From positions 5,456,001 to 5,520,000 of the forward strand of contig NZ_JACHMY010000001.1 in NCBI RefSeq assembly GCF_014205135.1: a DNA stretch of 64,000 nt, given 5' to 3'. Made by a program: the position numbers and the translations under genes. Source of the stretch: Kribbella italica (lineage in GTDB: Bacteria; Actinomycetota; Actinomycetes; Propionibacteriales; Kribbellaceae). Below, one piece after another: positions 36,601 through 45,200 of the stretch (the first letter of the stretch is position 1; each line of letters begins with the position of its first letter). The notes under the pieces were generated by a model, which was given only the letters and a program-made list of their open reading frames with translations, ran no database searches and had not been told where the DNA came from.

Positions 36601-39600
36601 CTCCCACCACCAGGTCGAAGCGCACTGCCCGCCGCGCATGATCGACCAGGTACCGACCATCCACAGCAGTCAGCAACGCCCCATCCACCCCACCGAAAAC
36701 CGGCAGCCGCGGCGCGCCGAACGACACCCCGTCCGCCCAAGCCCGCAACTCGTCCAGCATCGGCTCGACCATCGCCGAGTGAAACGCGCGATCCACTCCC
36801 ATCCGCCGCCAGGTCAGCCCGGCCACATCCAGTACGCCGGTCGCCCGCGCCATCGCGTCCTCCGCCCCCGACAGCACCACCCGGTCGCGACCGTTGACCG
36901 CAGCAACTTCCACTCCGGACTCGGCAGCGATCCGCTCGGCCAGGGCGAGATCCGCCGCGACGGCGACCATCACCCCTGGCTGCACTCCGGCGTACATCAG
37001 TTCACCCCGCCGGGCCGTCAGCGAAGCGCCGTCCACCAGCGACAGCACGCCTGCCGCATACATCGCGGCGTATTCGCCGACGCTGTGCCCGACGACGAAG
37101 TCGGGGACGACCCCGAGCGATCGCCAGACCTCCGTCCACGCGGCCTGGTTCGCGAACAGCGCGACCTGCGCGTGTTCGCCGTCGGCTTCCAGCACCGGGA
37201 CGCCCAGCGCACGTTCGATCTCGTCGAACACTCGCCGGGCCGGGTCGAACCTCCGGTACAACCAGTCGGACATCCCCGGATAGGTACTCCCCTGCCCGGT
37301 ATAGGCAAACGTGAGCGGTCCGCTGCCCGTCTGCTCCGGCTGCTTGGCCAGGGCCTCGGCCAGGTCCGCCGCATCGGCACCGACCACCGCGCGGCGATGC
37401 GTGTAGTGGCGTCGCCCGCGCGCCATGGTCGTCGCGACATCGACGGCCGCCAGCTCAGGACGGTCCAGGAGATGCGATCGCAGGGAGTCGCTCAGCTCCG
37501 CCAGCGCCTCGGCGGACTTCGCCGACACCGGAACCACCACGGCCTCGACCGGCTCCGCGCTCGCGGCGACCAGCGGAGGTTGTTCGAGGACGAGGTGCGC
37601 ATTCGTTCCACCGACGCCAAGGGCACTGACACCAGCACGCCGTACGCCGGCCGTCCACGGACCGGCGGCCGTGGTCAGCTCGAAAGGACTGTCGTCGATC
37701 CGCAACTCGGGGTGCGGCTGCTGCAGGTTGAGAGTCGGCACCAACCGGCCGTGCTGGAGCATCAGGATCGTCTTGATCAGCCCGGCCATTCCCGCACACG
37801 AGTCCAGGTGCCCGACGTTGGCCTTGACCGAGCCGAGCGCACACTTGGCCGTCCGCCCTGCCGTCCCGAACACTCGCGACAGCGCCTCGAACTCCACCGG
37901 GTCGCCGAGCGCGGTGCCGGTCCCGTGCGCTTCGACGTACGAGATCGTCTCCGGCCCGACACCTGCCCGGTCCAGGGCCCGGCTGACGACGTCGACCTGG
38001 CCGGAGACGCTCGGCGCGGTGAAGCCCACCTTGCTGGTGCCGTCGTTGTTGACCGCGCTTCCGAGGATCACGGCGTGCACAGTGTCGCCGTCGGCCAGCG
38101 CACGATCGAGCCGCTTCAGCAGTACGGCGGCGACGCCGTTGCCGCCGACCGTCCCGTCCGCCGCGGCGTCGAACGGCCGGCAGCGGCCGGTCGGCGACAA
38201 GATCGACCCGGGCACGTGCCGGTACCCGGCCTCCTGCGGCAACCGGACCGCCGCGGCGCCGGCGATCGCGAGATCGGCATCCGAGTCGAGCAACGCCTGG
38301 ACGGCGAGATGAACCGCGACCAGGGACGTCGAGCACGCCGTCTGAACACCGATCGCGGGACCGGTCAGCCCAAGCCGGTACGCCGCCCGTGTGGCGAGGA
38401 AGTCCGCCGTGGCACCGATCGTCGCCTGCATCGCCGTCGGGACGTCGGTCACCGGCGCACCGACGAGCTGGTCCTGATGACCGTACAGGTTCATCCCCGT
38501 TCCGGCGTACACGCCGATCCGGAGGCCGGGGTCGGCAGACGCGTACCCGCCGTGCTCCAGCACCTCGTGCGCCACTTCCAGGAACTGCCGGTGCGCCGCG
38601 TCGGTCAGCGCCGCCTCCTTCGGCGACAACCCGAAGAACTCCCCGTCGAAGCACTCCGCGTCCTCGAGCACCCCACCCACGCCCACCTGATCCGGCCCAC
38701 CGGCCACATCGAAGGTGGACACGCTGTCCACTCCGGCCGTCAGGTTCGCCCAGTACTCCGCCACCGTCCGCGCCCCCGGGAACCGAGCAGCCATCCCCAC
38801 CACAGCGACCCGCCGATCCACGGCTCCCACCTCGAACCCCACGGCCTTCGCCTCACCGCCCGCGGCCCTCACCTCAACCCGCGGCGACTCCTGCGTGACC
38901 GCCTCACCCGTGTCCGGCCGCAGGTTCGCTTCGGCGCCGAGGTGGCTGACGAGCCAGTTCGTCAGCGCGTTCGCCGTCGGGTGCTCGAACGGCACCGTCG
39001 CCGGTACGTCGATCCCGAAGTGCCCGGCCAGCTGCGCCCGCAGGCGAGCGATCGTGATCGAGGTCAGCCCCAGCTCGTAGAACGGCATGTCACCCACCAC
39101 TGGCCGCCCGACCAGCTCCCCCACCACCCGACGCACCACCACGCCGACCCCCGCCGCAGACGGAGCTTCCCCCTCAGCCGGATCCCCCGCGGACCGGACG
39201 TCCGTCGCGCTGTAGCGACCAGCCTCGTGCAGCCTGCGGAGTTCCGTACGGCGAACCTTCCCGCTCGCCGTCCGCGGAAACTCTCCAGCCGGCACCCGGA
39301 CAACTTCACCAGCGGTCAGCCGCAGCCGCCGAAACAGCGCAGCGCGGATGGCCGGCACCACGTCGTCCGACAGACCAGAGTCCTCGAAGAAGACGACCAG
39401 ATCCTCGGTCCCAGTCGCCGAGTTAGGTACCCCGCAGACACCAACTCCCCGCAAGCTGAGCCCTTCGACCCCACCGACGACTTCCTCGATCTCGTGGCAG
39501 AAGAGCGTGTGCCCGTTGAGCACCACCGTGTCGCCTTCCCGGCCGGTGACGACGACCTGGCCCGCGGCGACGAACGCCAGGTCCCCGGTGCGCAACCACT

Positions 39601-40876
39601 CGCCATCGGGCAGCGCGGCCGCGGTCGCCGACGGGTTGTTCACGTACCCGGCGGTGACCCGCGCGGACTTGAGCTGCAGCCGTCCGATCCGCAGCTCGGG
39701 CAGCACCTGGTCATCCGCGTCGACGATGCGGGCCGTGGCCCCGGGAGCCGGCGGGCCGACCGCGACGAACGTCGTACAGTCCGCGTCCGGAACCGATGGT
39801 TCGGCGACAACCAGCTCACCGCTCACCGAGGACTTGAGTACGCGGACCACTCCGCCGTCCGAGGTCAAGCTGCCGATCGTGATCGCGGTGACCGTCTCGG
39901 CCATCCCCCACGCCGGCCGGAAACTCTCCCGATCGAGTCCCGCGCGCGCCGTGGCGGCGAAGAACCGGTCGACCACCGGCAGCACGATCTGCTCGCCGCC
40001 GGACACCAACGAGCGAACACCGCCGAGGTCCAGTACGAGGTCGGGCCGGGCCGCCAGCGCCTCGGCCGAGAGCTGCAGCCCGAACGTCGGGGACCAGGCG
40101 TGCGCGACGCCGTACTGGGCTGCTTTCTCCAACCACAGCAGGGGATTCGCAAGAACGTCGGCCGTCGGCAAGTGCACATTGGTCGACCCGGTGAACACCG
40201 GCAGGACGTGGTACAGCAACAGGGCTCCGCTGTGGTCGACCGGCAGCCAGTTGAGCATCGTCTCCCCCGGCCGCACGTCCAGCAGCCGCCGCGAACCGGC
40301 GGCGAACTCGGCCAGACCGCGATGGGTGAGCGCCGCAGCCTTCGGCGCGCCGGTACTGCCCGACGAGAGCATCAGCAGCGCGACCTCGCCCGGACCGGGT
40401 CGGTGCAGCTCGTCGGCAGGTGGCAGTGGGAGGAGATCCTCGACCACGGCGAGGAGGAAGCCGTCACCGTCCAGTACGGCGGCTCCGGCGCGGTCCGTCA
40501 GCACGATCGGTGCGTCGAGCAGGTCCCACGTGTGCCGGAGACGATCCATGACCGGGGATCCGGGCGAGACCTGCTCACCGACCACCGCCGGCTGGATGCC
40601 CCCGAGCAGGCACGCCCAGAACGCCGGGAAGAAGTCGTCCAAGGACAGGCCCTGCACGATCACCCGATCCCCGCTGGACGCCCCCGCGGCACGGAGTCCG
40701 GTCAGGATCCGCCGCGCCCGGTCGAGCAGGTCCGGATAGGTGAGCAGCCCCGCGGGGGTCCGGACGCCCGCGGCCGGGAAGTCCGCGGCGGCCCGGACCA
40801 GGGCCGCGACCGCGTCGGCCGGGTCATCCCCGGTCAGGGTCAGCTGGGGACCGTGCGTGAGCGACGAGTTCGCCAT
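30620..40876 (-). CDS. Hybrid PKS/NRPS megasynthase: AMP-ligase-ACP-KS-AT-ACP-LLM-C-A-PCP-C
   Basis: 3418 residues; the ATG at 40876 has a strong AGGAGGA site. Domains in order: (1) AMP-ligase loading domain, 1-570 (SSGSTGAPKA near 175, GMAETV), with a VDHSGALL stretch like the McyG-type starter ligases; (2) ACP, Ser in LGLTSI near 606; (3) KS 686-1096 with TACSTS (Cys 848), EAHGTGT and KANVGH; (4) AT 1150-1460, GHSVGEYAA (Ser 1265) and an AFHS motif favouring malonyl-CoA; (5) ACP, GADSL near 1564, then an Ala/Pro linker; (6) luciferase-like monooxygenase 1666-2009; (7) C, HHIVFD near 2144; (8) A 2457-2920, YTSGSTGTPKG near 2593; (9) PCP, GGHSL near 2958; (10) C 3019-3418, HHLVYDG near 3139. 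No KR, DH, ER or thioesterase. It overlaps the MFS gene by 53 bp. Confidence 0.93.
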   Translation of the reverse strand: MANSSLTHGPQLTLTGDDPADAVAALVRAAADFPAAGVRTPAGLLTYPDLLDRARRILTGLRAAGASSGDRVIVQGLSLDDFFPAFWACLLGGIQPAVVGEQVSPGSPVMDRLRHTWDLLDAPIVLTDRAGAAVLDGDGFLLAVVEDLLPLPPADELHRPGPGEVALLMLSSGSTGAPKAAALTHRGLAEFAAGSRRLLDVRPGETMLNWLPVDHSGALLLYHVLPVFTGSTNVHLPTADVLANPLLWLEKAAQYGVAHAWSPTFGLQLSAEALAARPDLVLDLGGVRSLVSGGEQIVLPVVDRFFAATARAGLDRESFRPAWGMAETVTAITIGSLTSDGGVVRVLKSSVSGELVVAEPSVPDADCTTFVAVGPPAPGATARIVDADDQVLPELRIGRLQLKSARVTAGYVNNPSATAAALPDGEWLRTGDLAFVAAGQVVVTGREGDTVVLNGHTLFCHEIEEVVGGVEGLSLRGVGVCGVPNSATGTEDLVVFFEDSGLSDDVVPAIRAALFRRLRLTAGEVVRVPAGEFPRTASGKVRRTELRRLHEAGRYSATDVRSAGDPAEGEAPSAAGVGVVVRRVVGELVGRPVVGDMPFYELGLTSITIARLRAQLAGHFGIDVPATVPFEHPTANALTNWLVSHLGAEANLRPDTGEAVTQESPRVEVRAAGGEAKAVGFEVGAVDRRVAVVGMAARFPGARTVAEYWANLTAGVDSVSTFDVAGGPDQVGVGGVLEDAECFDGEFFGLSPKEAALTDAAHRQFLEVAHEVLEHGGYASADPGLRIGVYAGTGMNLYGHQDQLVGAPVTDVPTAMQATIGATADFLATRAAYRLGLTGPAIGVQTACSTSLVAVHLAVQALLDSDADLAIAGAAAVRLPQEAGYRHVPGSILSPTGRCRPFDAAADGTVGGNGVAAVLLKRLDRALADGDTVHAVILGSAVNNDGTSKVGFTAPSVSGQVDVVSRALDRAGVGPETISYVEAHGTGTALGDPVEFEALSRVFGTAGRTAKCALGSVKANVGHLDSCAGMAGLIKTILMLQHGRLVPTLNLQQPHPELRIDDSPFELTTAAGPWTAGVRRAGVSALGVGGTNAHLVLEQPPLVAASAEPVEAVVVPVSAKSAEALAELSDSLRSHLLDRPELAAVDVATTMARGRRHYTHRRAVVGADAADLAEALAKQPEQTGSGPLTFAYTGQGSTYPGMSDWLYRRFDPARRVFDEIERALGVPVLEADGEHAQVALFANQAAWTEVWRSLGVVPDFVVGHSVGEYAAMYAAGVLSLVDGASLTARRGELMYAGVQPGVMVAVAADLALAERIAAESGVEVAAVNGRDRVVLSGAEDAMARATGVLDVAGLTWRRMGVDRAFHSAMVEPMLDELRAWADGVSFGAPRLPVFGGVDGALLTAVDGRYLVDHARRAVRFDLVVGAVGERGGSRFLEVGPDAVLSAFGRRALPGSTWVASQRKESDEQFAQALAALYGGGSDVDWSMVSAGRRIPLPGHPLVRRRYDGGSAQRPEPVQVAAAKPVLVEGVAVLDRVKELVAPSLGMAPAEVPADSTFLSLGADSLSLMRLVGELDEVFGVAVPVRRLFSDADTPAKLTALLDGSPAAAALAPAPAPAPAPALTPSPALAPAAAPAAALALTPAPAPATKWSTAVASSPVAATRGACDFSLYFFGDYPDAAAHDKYGLILRATEFADERGFHAVWLPERHFHSFGALFPNPSVLAAALATRTQRIRLHAGSVVLPLHHPIRVAEEWSVVDNLSGGRAGICVASGWHARDFVFAPDSYGKHREQMYEHLDTVRKLWAGGAITATAGNGELTEVRLHPSPLQDEPPLYAAVVGNPESYKLAARNDIGVVTNLMAQSVEDLAANIALYRATRAEHGLDPEAGRVVVLVHTYLGDDLDAAREAAYQPFCDYLRSSLSLFGQVTNSLGFQIDLDKTPDDDVDFLLGQAYQRYCESRALIGTADSSRPIVDALLAAGANEVACFVDFGLSPEQVMESLTAVDALREEYGAKPVADDPGRALTPPERRIWFLEQLNPGANTYHEPKAIELHGPLDPIALHGALQKVVDRHPALRTTFREVDGEPRAFVAEEVTIECPVAEGNDLESVLRDVRLGDLDPAAGPLVRAQLVRLAEDHHVLLLVAHHIVFDSPSTPVLARDLGAFYRSWPQDPDLPPAVDGLTVTSPQSTDVDFWVEHLAGAPELQLPSDRLRPRKRSGQGRSATHDLDRRLTEQVTTFSGRTGVTVFSTLLAGLSVVLARFSGQSDFVLGTGVSGRGKHAADSIGMFVDTLPLRVQLPANGQFAAFTRDLGLALMDAVDHRDLPFEDIVAALNPDRSAGRNPLFGVAVEFESGSEQVSFAPPTVAATLLDLPSERAPLDLVLYLTYQAGGIKCVVEYDTDLYDETTVRRLLDYFETTLDLATTGPAVPITDLAVLTAGDRRLLAQLEGESGEAPTICLHELFEQQADRQPEAIAITGAYGDSTYAELEQQANRIAAELLNRGVRPGQLVAICLPRGPGQIAALLGVLKSGAAFLPLDPAVPTERLRFLVDDAGAVVVVTAEGMPELGDQLRIDRLDGTSDRPVTGVTAHDLAYCIYTSGSTGTPKGVLVPHRGTVNHVLQYVAKHPGTTTLQWASPQFDSSLHEIFTALAAGQALVLIEDATRYDVEVLAATIDKYQVQRIVMPFSAVHSLLAAKPSLPSLREIYAAGEATTPTATDHEFLAAHPDCVLYNGYGPTEASVGVTEHRSGTGETAPPIGRPIPGVRLRLLDGDRRPVPVGAVGEICAEGNCVTDGYLNRPAETAAAFFAPDSYATGDLGRWRADGALEFHGRRDDQVKIRGARIEPGEIRAAVLDHALVTDAAVLAMDGELVGYIVGPVGFAELTEHLSARLPQYLVPRRWVRLDRLPLASTGKLDRAALPAPDRPRGSAAPSTPTEHALHAVWCEVLGVDAVGVDDSFFALGGHSLLAVRLLNGVRETTGAELTLTEFFREPTLRAVARAGVEPSPREEAVVRSEEAGPLTFAQRRALGRHRARTDATVYNGITRVDVTGDLDPERLRTALQALTDRHTALRTRVFDDQQMVLATVPIALPVHDLPDDEEQIQAWCVAAAQPAMDPEQAPLWRVRIGRVSADRWVLVVVVHHLVYDGWSSRLFWQELSALYAGDELAPATAQFTDYARWERDTLTGETRTRLETFWRTTLAGATLRPNLPLDHSRPAALSGEGATHHVTLPHELAAHLRTRAAQAGTTPYVVIAAAFARWLGGISGDDEVVLPASSARRSRPEHDGVIGYLGEAVLVRVRLDAPDLLTETAEALYAALDHEALPLSEVVRTAFPDQTTSPYPAVLFTVITTPPATLTLPSGEFQTQGLNVPGHARTELYVVFTLTDESFTLDIEYATDLFTPTTIATWAAALVATLTNQ

Positions 40877-42044
40877 CGGGTGTTCTCCTCCTCGAGAGCA
40901 ACAGAAAGACCAGTACGCCGGCCACCGCGACCCCGTGCAGACCACCGACCACCACCAGCACCGGCAGGACGTCGAGCAGTCCGGCGCTGAGCACCATCCC
41001 GCCGCCGAACGCCGAGGTCTCGACGCTCGCGGACAGGCCGAACAGACGGGTCCGTCGCTCGGCCGGCAGCGTCTGCAGCGTCGAGACGTAGCCGATCTCC
41101 GAGACGCCGTCCGCGATTCCCGCGAGCAGCGAGACAGCGATCAGCCAGCCCGCGGGCAGACCCGTGAACGCCAGTACGAAGGCCGCCGACATCACACAGG
41201 TCGCCACGGCGAAGAGGCGGTGGTCGACCGTCTTCACCAGCCGGGACACGAGTTGGTGCGCGCACAGACTGCCGATCGCCCAGGCCGTCATGAACTGGGT
41301 CATCACCGCGGCCGGGTTCGCCGGCGCCGTCTCGGTCGCGAAGATCGGCAACGCCACGTTGTGCCCCGCCGACGCGAGCGCGTCTAGTCCCCGGACCACC
41401 ACCATGCCCAGCACCAGCAACGGCACGAGTCGCCAGACCGCCCTGATCCGTTGGCCGCCTTCGTCCGCCACCGGCTCTGCCTGATCGGGCCAGGTGACGA
41501 ACGACAAGGCCAGCGCCGACACCAGGAAGGACCCGCCGTTCAGCAGGAACGCGGCGTCGTACCCGCCGAGGTCGATCACCAGGCCGGCCGACCCGAACCC
41601 CAGCACGGTCGCCAACGACCGCGCTGTCACCAGCCGGCCGTTCGCCCGTCCGCGCTCGTCCTCGCCGACCAGGTCCGGCACGCCACTGCGCAGTACGACG
41701 ACCAGCGTCGTGTTTCCCACCCCGAGCACCACGGCGACCAGCAGCAGCATCGGCAGACTCGGCAGAACGACCAGCGCCACCATCGCCGCCGCTTGCACCA
41801 GATCCAGGCCGACCAGCAGCGGCCGCCGCCCGAACCGGCCGAGCACCCGCCCCGATCCCAGCCCGGCGACGAACCCGGCGCCCAGCCGGACGGCCATCAC
41901 GATGCCGGTCGCCCACGAGCTGCCGGTCAGGTGGTAGCTGAACAGTCCCAGCGCGATGAGATTCAGGTAGTTCCCGTACGACGAAACCGCGTAGCCGGTC
42001 AGCAGCAGCCGGAATCCTCGCGAGCTCCCTGGGGCCCCGCCCAT
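40824..42044 (-). CDS. MFS transporter, probable exporter of the PKS/NRPS product
   Basis: 406 residues, about 12 membrane helices, of the type seen beside natural product clusters (N-terminus FRLLLTGYAVSSYGNYLNLIALGLFSYHLTG; motif A region GSGRVLGRFGRRPLLVG near residue 70). I chose the ATG at 42044, which has a GGGAGG site, since a more upstream ATG (42116) falls inside a promoter-like sequence. Its 3' end overlaps the megasynthase start by 53 bp, so the two are surely co-transcribed. Export of and self-resistance to the compound is the likely role. A GntR-like or TetR regulator is not present next to it. Confidence 0.87.
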   Translation of the reverse strand: MGGAPGSSRGFRLLLTGYAVSSYGNYLNLIALGLFSYHLTGSSWATGIVMAVRLGAGFVAGLGSGRVLGRFGRRPLLVGLDLVQAAAMVALVVLPSLPMLLLVAVVLGVGNTTLVVVLRSGVPDLVGEDERGRANGRLVTARSLATVLGFGSAGLVIDLGGYDAAFLLNGGSFLVSALALSFVTWPDQAEPVADEGGQRIRAVWRLVPLLVLGMVVVRGLDALASAGHNVALPIFATETAPANPAAVMTQFMTAWAIGSLCAHQLVSRLVKTVDHRLFAVATCVMSAAFVLAFTGLPAGWLIAVSLLAGIADGVSEIGYVSTLQTLPAERRTRLFGLSASVETSAFGGGMVLSAGLLDVLPVLVVVGGLHGVAVAGVLVFLLLSRRRTPDGELVAHARSPADPDRG

Positions 42045-42087
42045 CGGTCGGTCCCTCCCGTCGCCGGCTCCTTGGCCAATGCCAGGT

Positions 42088-42116
42088 AGCTTAGGGAGCT
42101 TTTCTACCGAGCCCAA
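42088..42116 (-). promoter_or_regulatory. Promoter candidate for the MFS-PKS/NRPS-epimerase operon
   Basis: On the minus strand TTGGGC (-35, 42111-42116) and TAAGCT (-10, 42088-42093) are spaced by 17 bp, placing transcription start near 42080, about 36 bp ahead of the MFS ATG. Confidence 0.5.
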
Positions 42117-42165
42117 GGAATACCGGAGAGTCGTTCACCTGACGCCCTGGTCCGAGGCGGTGCCG

Positions 42166-42179
42166 TGAGAGCGCTCTAG
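42166..42179. promoter_or_regulatory. LacI-family operator upstream of the GH3 gene
   Basis: TGAGAGCGCTCTAG has a perfect 10-bp palindromic core (AGAGCGCTCT, 42168-42177) with the central CG of LacI-family sites. It lies 100 bp before the GH3 start and about 50 bp upstream of the divergent exporter promoter. A close match precedes the aldose epimerase gene at 49491. Confidence 0.72.
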
Positions 42180-42278
42180 TTCCGGAACCGGTGGGCTCTT
42201 GACCCGGAGAGTGGAAGGACTGAGCATCGGCCCCGACACGGGTGCGTGGCACCTGTGCGGACAGTCAGGGAGTCGCCA

Positions 42279-45200
42279 ATGCCCAGGTGGCCAGGAATTC
42301 GTCGTCGGCGTCGCACGGTCGGGGTGACGGTTCTCGCGGTGGTCGCGGGACTGTTGCCGTTGGGAGTGGCGTCGCAGGCGGCCGCGGATGACCCGGTACC
42401 CACGGTGCTGGCGGCCTTCGAGGGAGCCGAGCCGTTCGCCGCGCCGCCCGGCCCGGGCATCTTCGGGTTCGGCAGCGATGCCGACGACTCACCGACGATG
42501 CAGCTGCAGGACCGGGACGACGCCCCGGCCGGGGACAAAGTGCTGCACGGGTCCTACGACATCAGCGGGTACGGCGGGTTCAGCCACAACATCACCTTCG
42601 ACCAGAACCCGGGCAACTGGTCGGCGTACAAGGGCATCCGGTTCTGGTGGTACGGGCAGAACACCGCGCCGCTGCCGCCGGGATCGGGCAAGCGGATCTT
42701 CTTCGAGATCAAGGACGGCGGCGCGAACGCCGAGGCGTCGGAGCTGTGGAACACCAGCTTCACCGACGACTGGCAGGGCTGGCACCTGGTCGAGATCCCG
42801 TTCAGTGACCTGGCCTACCGCGGTGACTACCAGCCGGTCGGCGGGATCGACCAGATACTCAACCTGACCCAGATGTGGGGTTACGCGTTCACGATGCCGG
42901 TCGGGACTCCTGGTGAGTTCGCGATCGACCAGATCGAGATCTACGGCAAGGCCGACCCGGCGCTCAAGGCGAGCGTGGTCACCGACGCCGGCGTCTACCC
43001 GGTCAAGGAGGGCGGCACCGCGGCGGTCAAGATCGGGCTGACCACCACCGGCGGCGTCCCTCTGGAGGAGCCGGTCACGGTCGACTACCGCAGCGGCACC
43101 GGTACGGCGGGAGCAGACGACTACGCCCCGGTCTCCGGCGCGTTCACCTTCCCGGTCGGTACGCCGTCCGGTACGTCGCACACCGTGCAGGTGGCGACCC
43201 GCAAGGACCGGTCGGCCGAGGCCGCCGAGACGATCCCGGTCGAGCTGACCGTCACCGGCGCGAAGGCGCCCGCGACCCAGCCGGTCGTCGTGATCAACGC
43301 GCACGACCTGCCGTACCTGAACGCCAAGCTTCCGGTGAAGACGCGGGTCAACGACCTGCTGAAGCGGATGACGCTGGCCGAGAAGGTCGGACAGATGACC
43401 CAGGCCGAGCGGAACGCGGTCCGGACCAAGTCCGACATCGCGACGTACGCGCTCGGTTCGTTGCTGTCCGGCGGCGGCTCGGTGCCGACCCCGAACACCC
43501 CGGCCTCGTGGGCCGCGATGATCGACAGCTTCCAGCTGAACGCGCAGGCCACCCGCCTGCAGATCCCGCTGATCTACGGCGTCGACGCGGTGCACGGGCA
43601 CAACAACGTGATCGGCGCGACGATCCTGCCGCACAACATCGGCCTCGGCGCCACCCGCGACCCGGATCTGTCCCGGCGGACCGGTGAGGTCGCCGCGACC
43701 GAGGTCCGTGCGACCGGCATCCCGTGGGACTTCGCACCGTGCGTCTGCGTGGTGCGCGACGACCGCTGGGGCCGTTCGTACGAGGGCTTCGGCGAGGACC
43801 CGGCGCTGGTCAAGGCGATGGCGACCGTGATCACCGGCATGCAGGGCAAGGCCGACGGCAGCCAGCTGAAGCAGAACAACCACGTGCTCGCGAGCGCGAA
43901 GCACTACGTCGGCGACGGCGGTACGACGTACGGGTCGTCGACGACCGGCTCGTACACGATCGACCAAGGCGTCACCGAGGTGACCAAGCAGCAGCTCGAG
44001 GCGATCCACCTCGACCCGTTCAAGACGTCGGTCGACCTGGGCGTCGGGACCGTGATGCCGTCGTACTCGAGTGTCGACATCATCGGCGACGACAAGCCCG
44101 CGGTGAAGATGCACGGCAACGCCGAGCTGATCAACGGCGTGCTGAAGGACCGGATGGGCTTCGACGGCTTCGTGATCTCGGACTGGCAGGCGATCGACCA
44201 GCTGCCGGGCGACTACAACAGCGACATCCGGACGTCGATCAACGCCGGGCTGGACATGATCATGGTGCCGACCCGGTACCAGGAGTTCACCCAGGGCCTG
44301 ACCACCGAGGTCACCGAGGGCCGCGTTGCGCAGTCCCGCGTGGACGACGCGGTGCGCCGGATCCTGGAGCAGAAGTTCAAGCTCGGCCTGTTCGAGAAGC
44401 CGTACTCCGACACCAGCAAGCTGGCGGAGATCGGTGGCGCGAAGCACCGGGCGGTCGGCCGTGAGGCGGCGGCCAAGTCGCAGGTGCTGCTGAAGAACGA
44501 CGGCAACGTGCTGCCGCTCAAGTCGAGCGCGAAGGTCTACGTTGCCGGCAGCAACGCGAACGACCTGGGCAACCAGCTCGGCGGCTGGAGTATCAGCTGG
44601 CAGGGCGGCTCCGGTGCGACCACGACCGGTACGACGATCCTCGACGGCATCAAGCAGAACGTGCCGACGGCAACCTTCAGCCAGGACGCGTCGGCTCCGC
44701 TCGAAGGCCACGACGTCGGTGTCGTGGTGGTCGGCGAACGCCCGTACGCCGAAGGAATCGGTGACGTCGGCAACGGTCACGACCTGCTGCTCAGCGACGC
44801 CGACAAGGCCGCGGTCGACAAGGTGTGCGCGGCGATGAAGTGCGCGGTCCTCGTCGTCTCCGGCCGCCCGCAGGTGGTCGCGGACCAGCTGGGCGAGATC
44901 GACGCGCTGGTCGCGTCGTGGCTGCCCGGTACCGAGGGCGCCGGCGTCGCGGACGTGCTGTTCGGCAAGAAGCCGTTCAGCGGGCGGCTCCCGGTGACCT
45001 GGCCGAAGGCGGAGACGCAGCAGCCGATCAACGTCGGCGACGCGTCGTACGACCCGCAGTACCCGTACGGATGGGGTCTGACGACGCAGGCGGCGGCGCG
45101 GCAGAAGTTGCTGGACGCGAAGATCTCCCTGCTGCGCAAGGGTTTGCTGGACCCGAACGTGCTGATCGCGGCGATCTCGATCGACGTGGCGCTGCACGTG

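Noticed and set aside
40877-40945. An earlier start for the megasynthase at 40945
   Set aside because: The ATG at 40876 has an AGGAGGA ribosome site; the extra 23 residues are Cys/Trp-rich and lie wholly within the exporter gene.
36380-40990. A 1536-codon open frame on the plus strand opposite the megasynthase
   Set aside because: It is a GC-driven shadow: the composition is Arg/Pro/His-rich without any domain, while the minus strand encodes complete PKS/NRPS motifs throughout.
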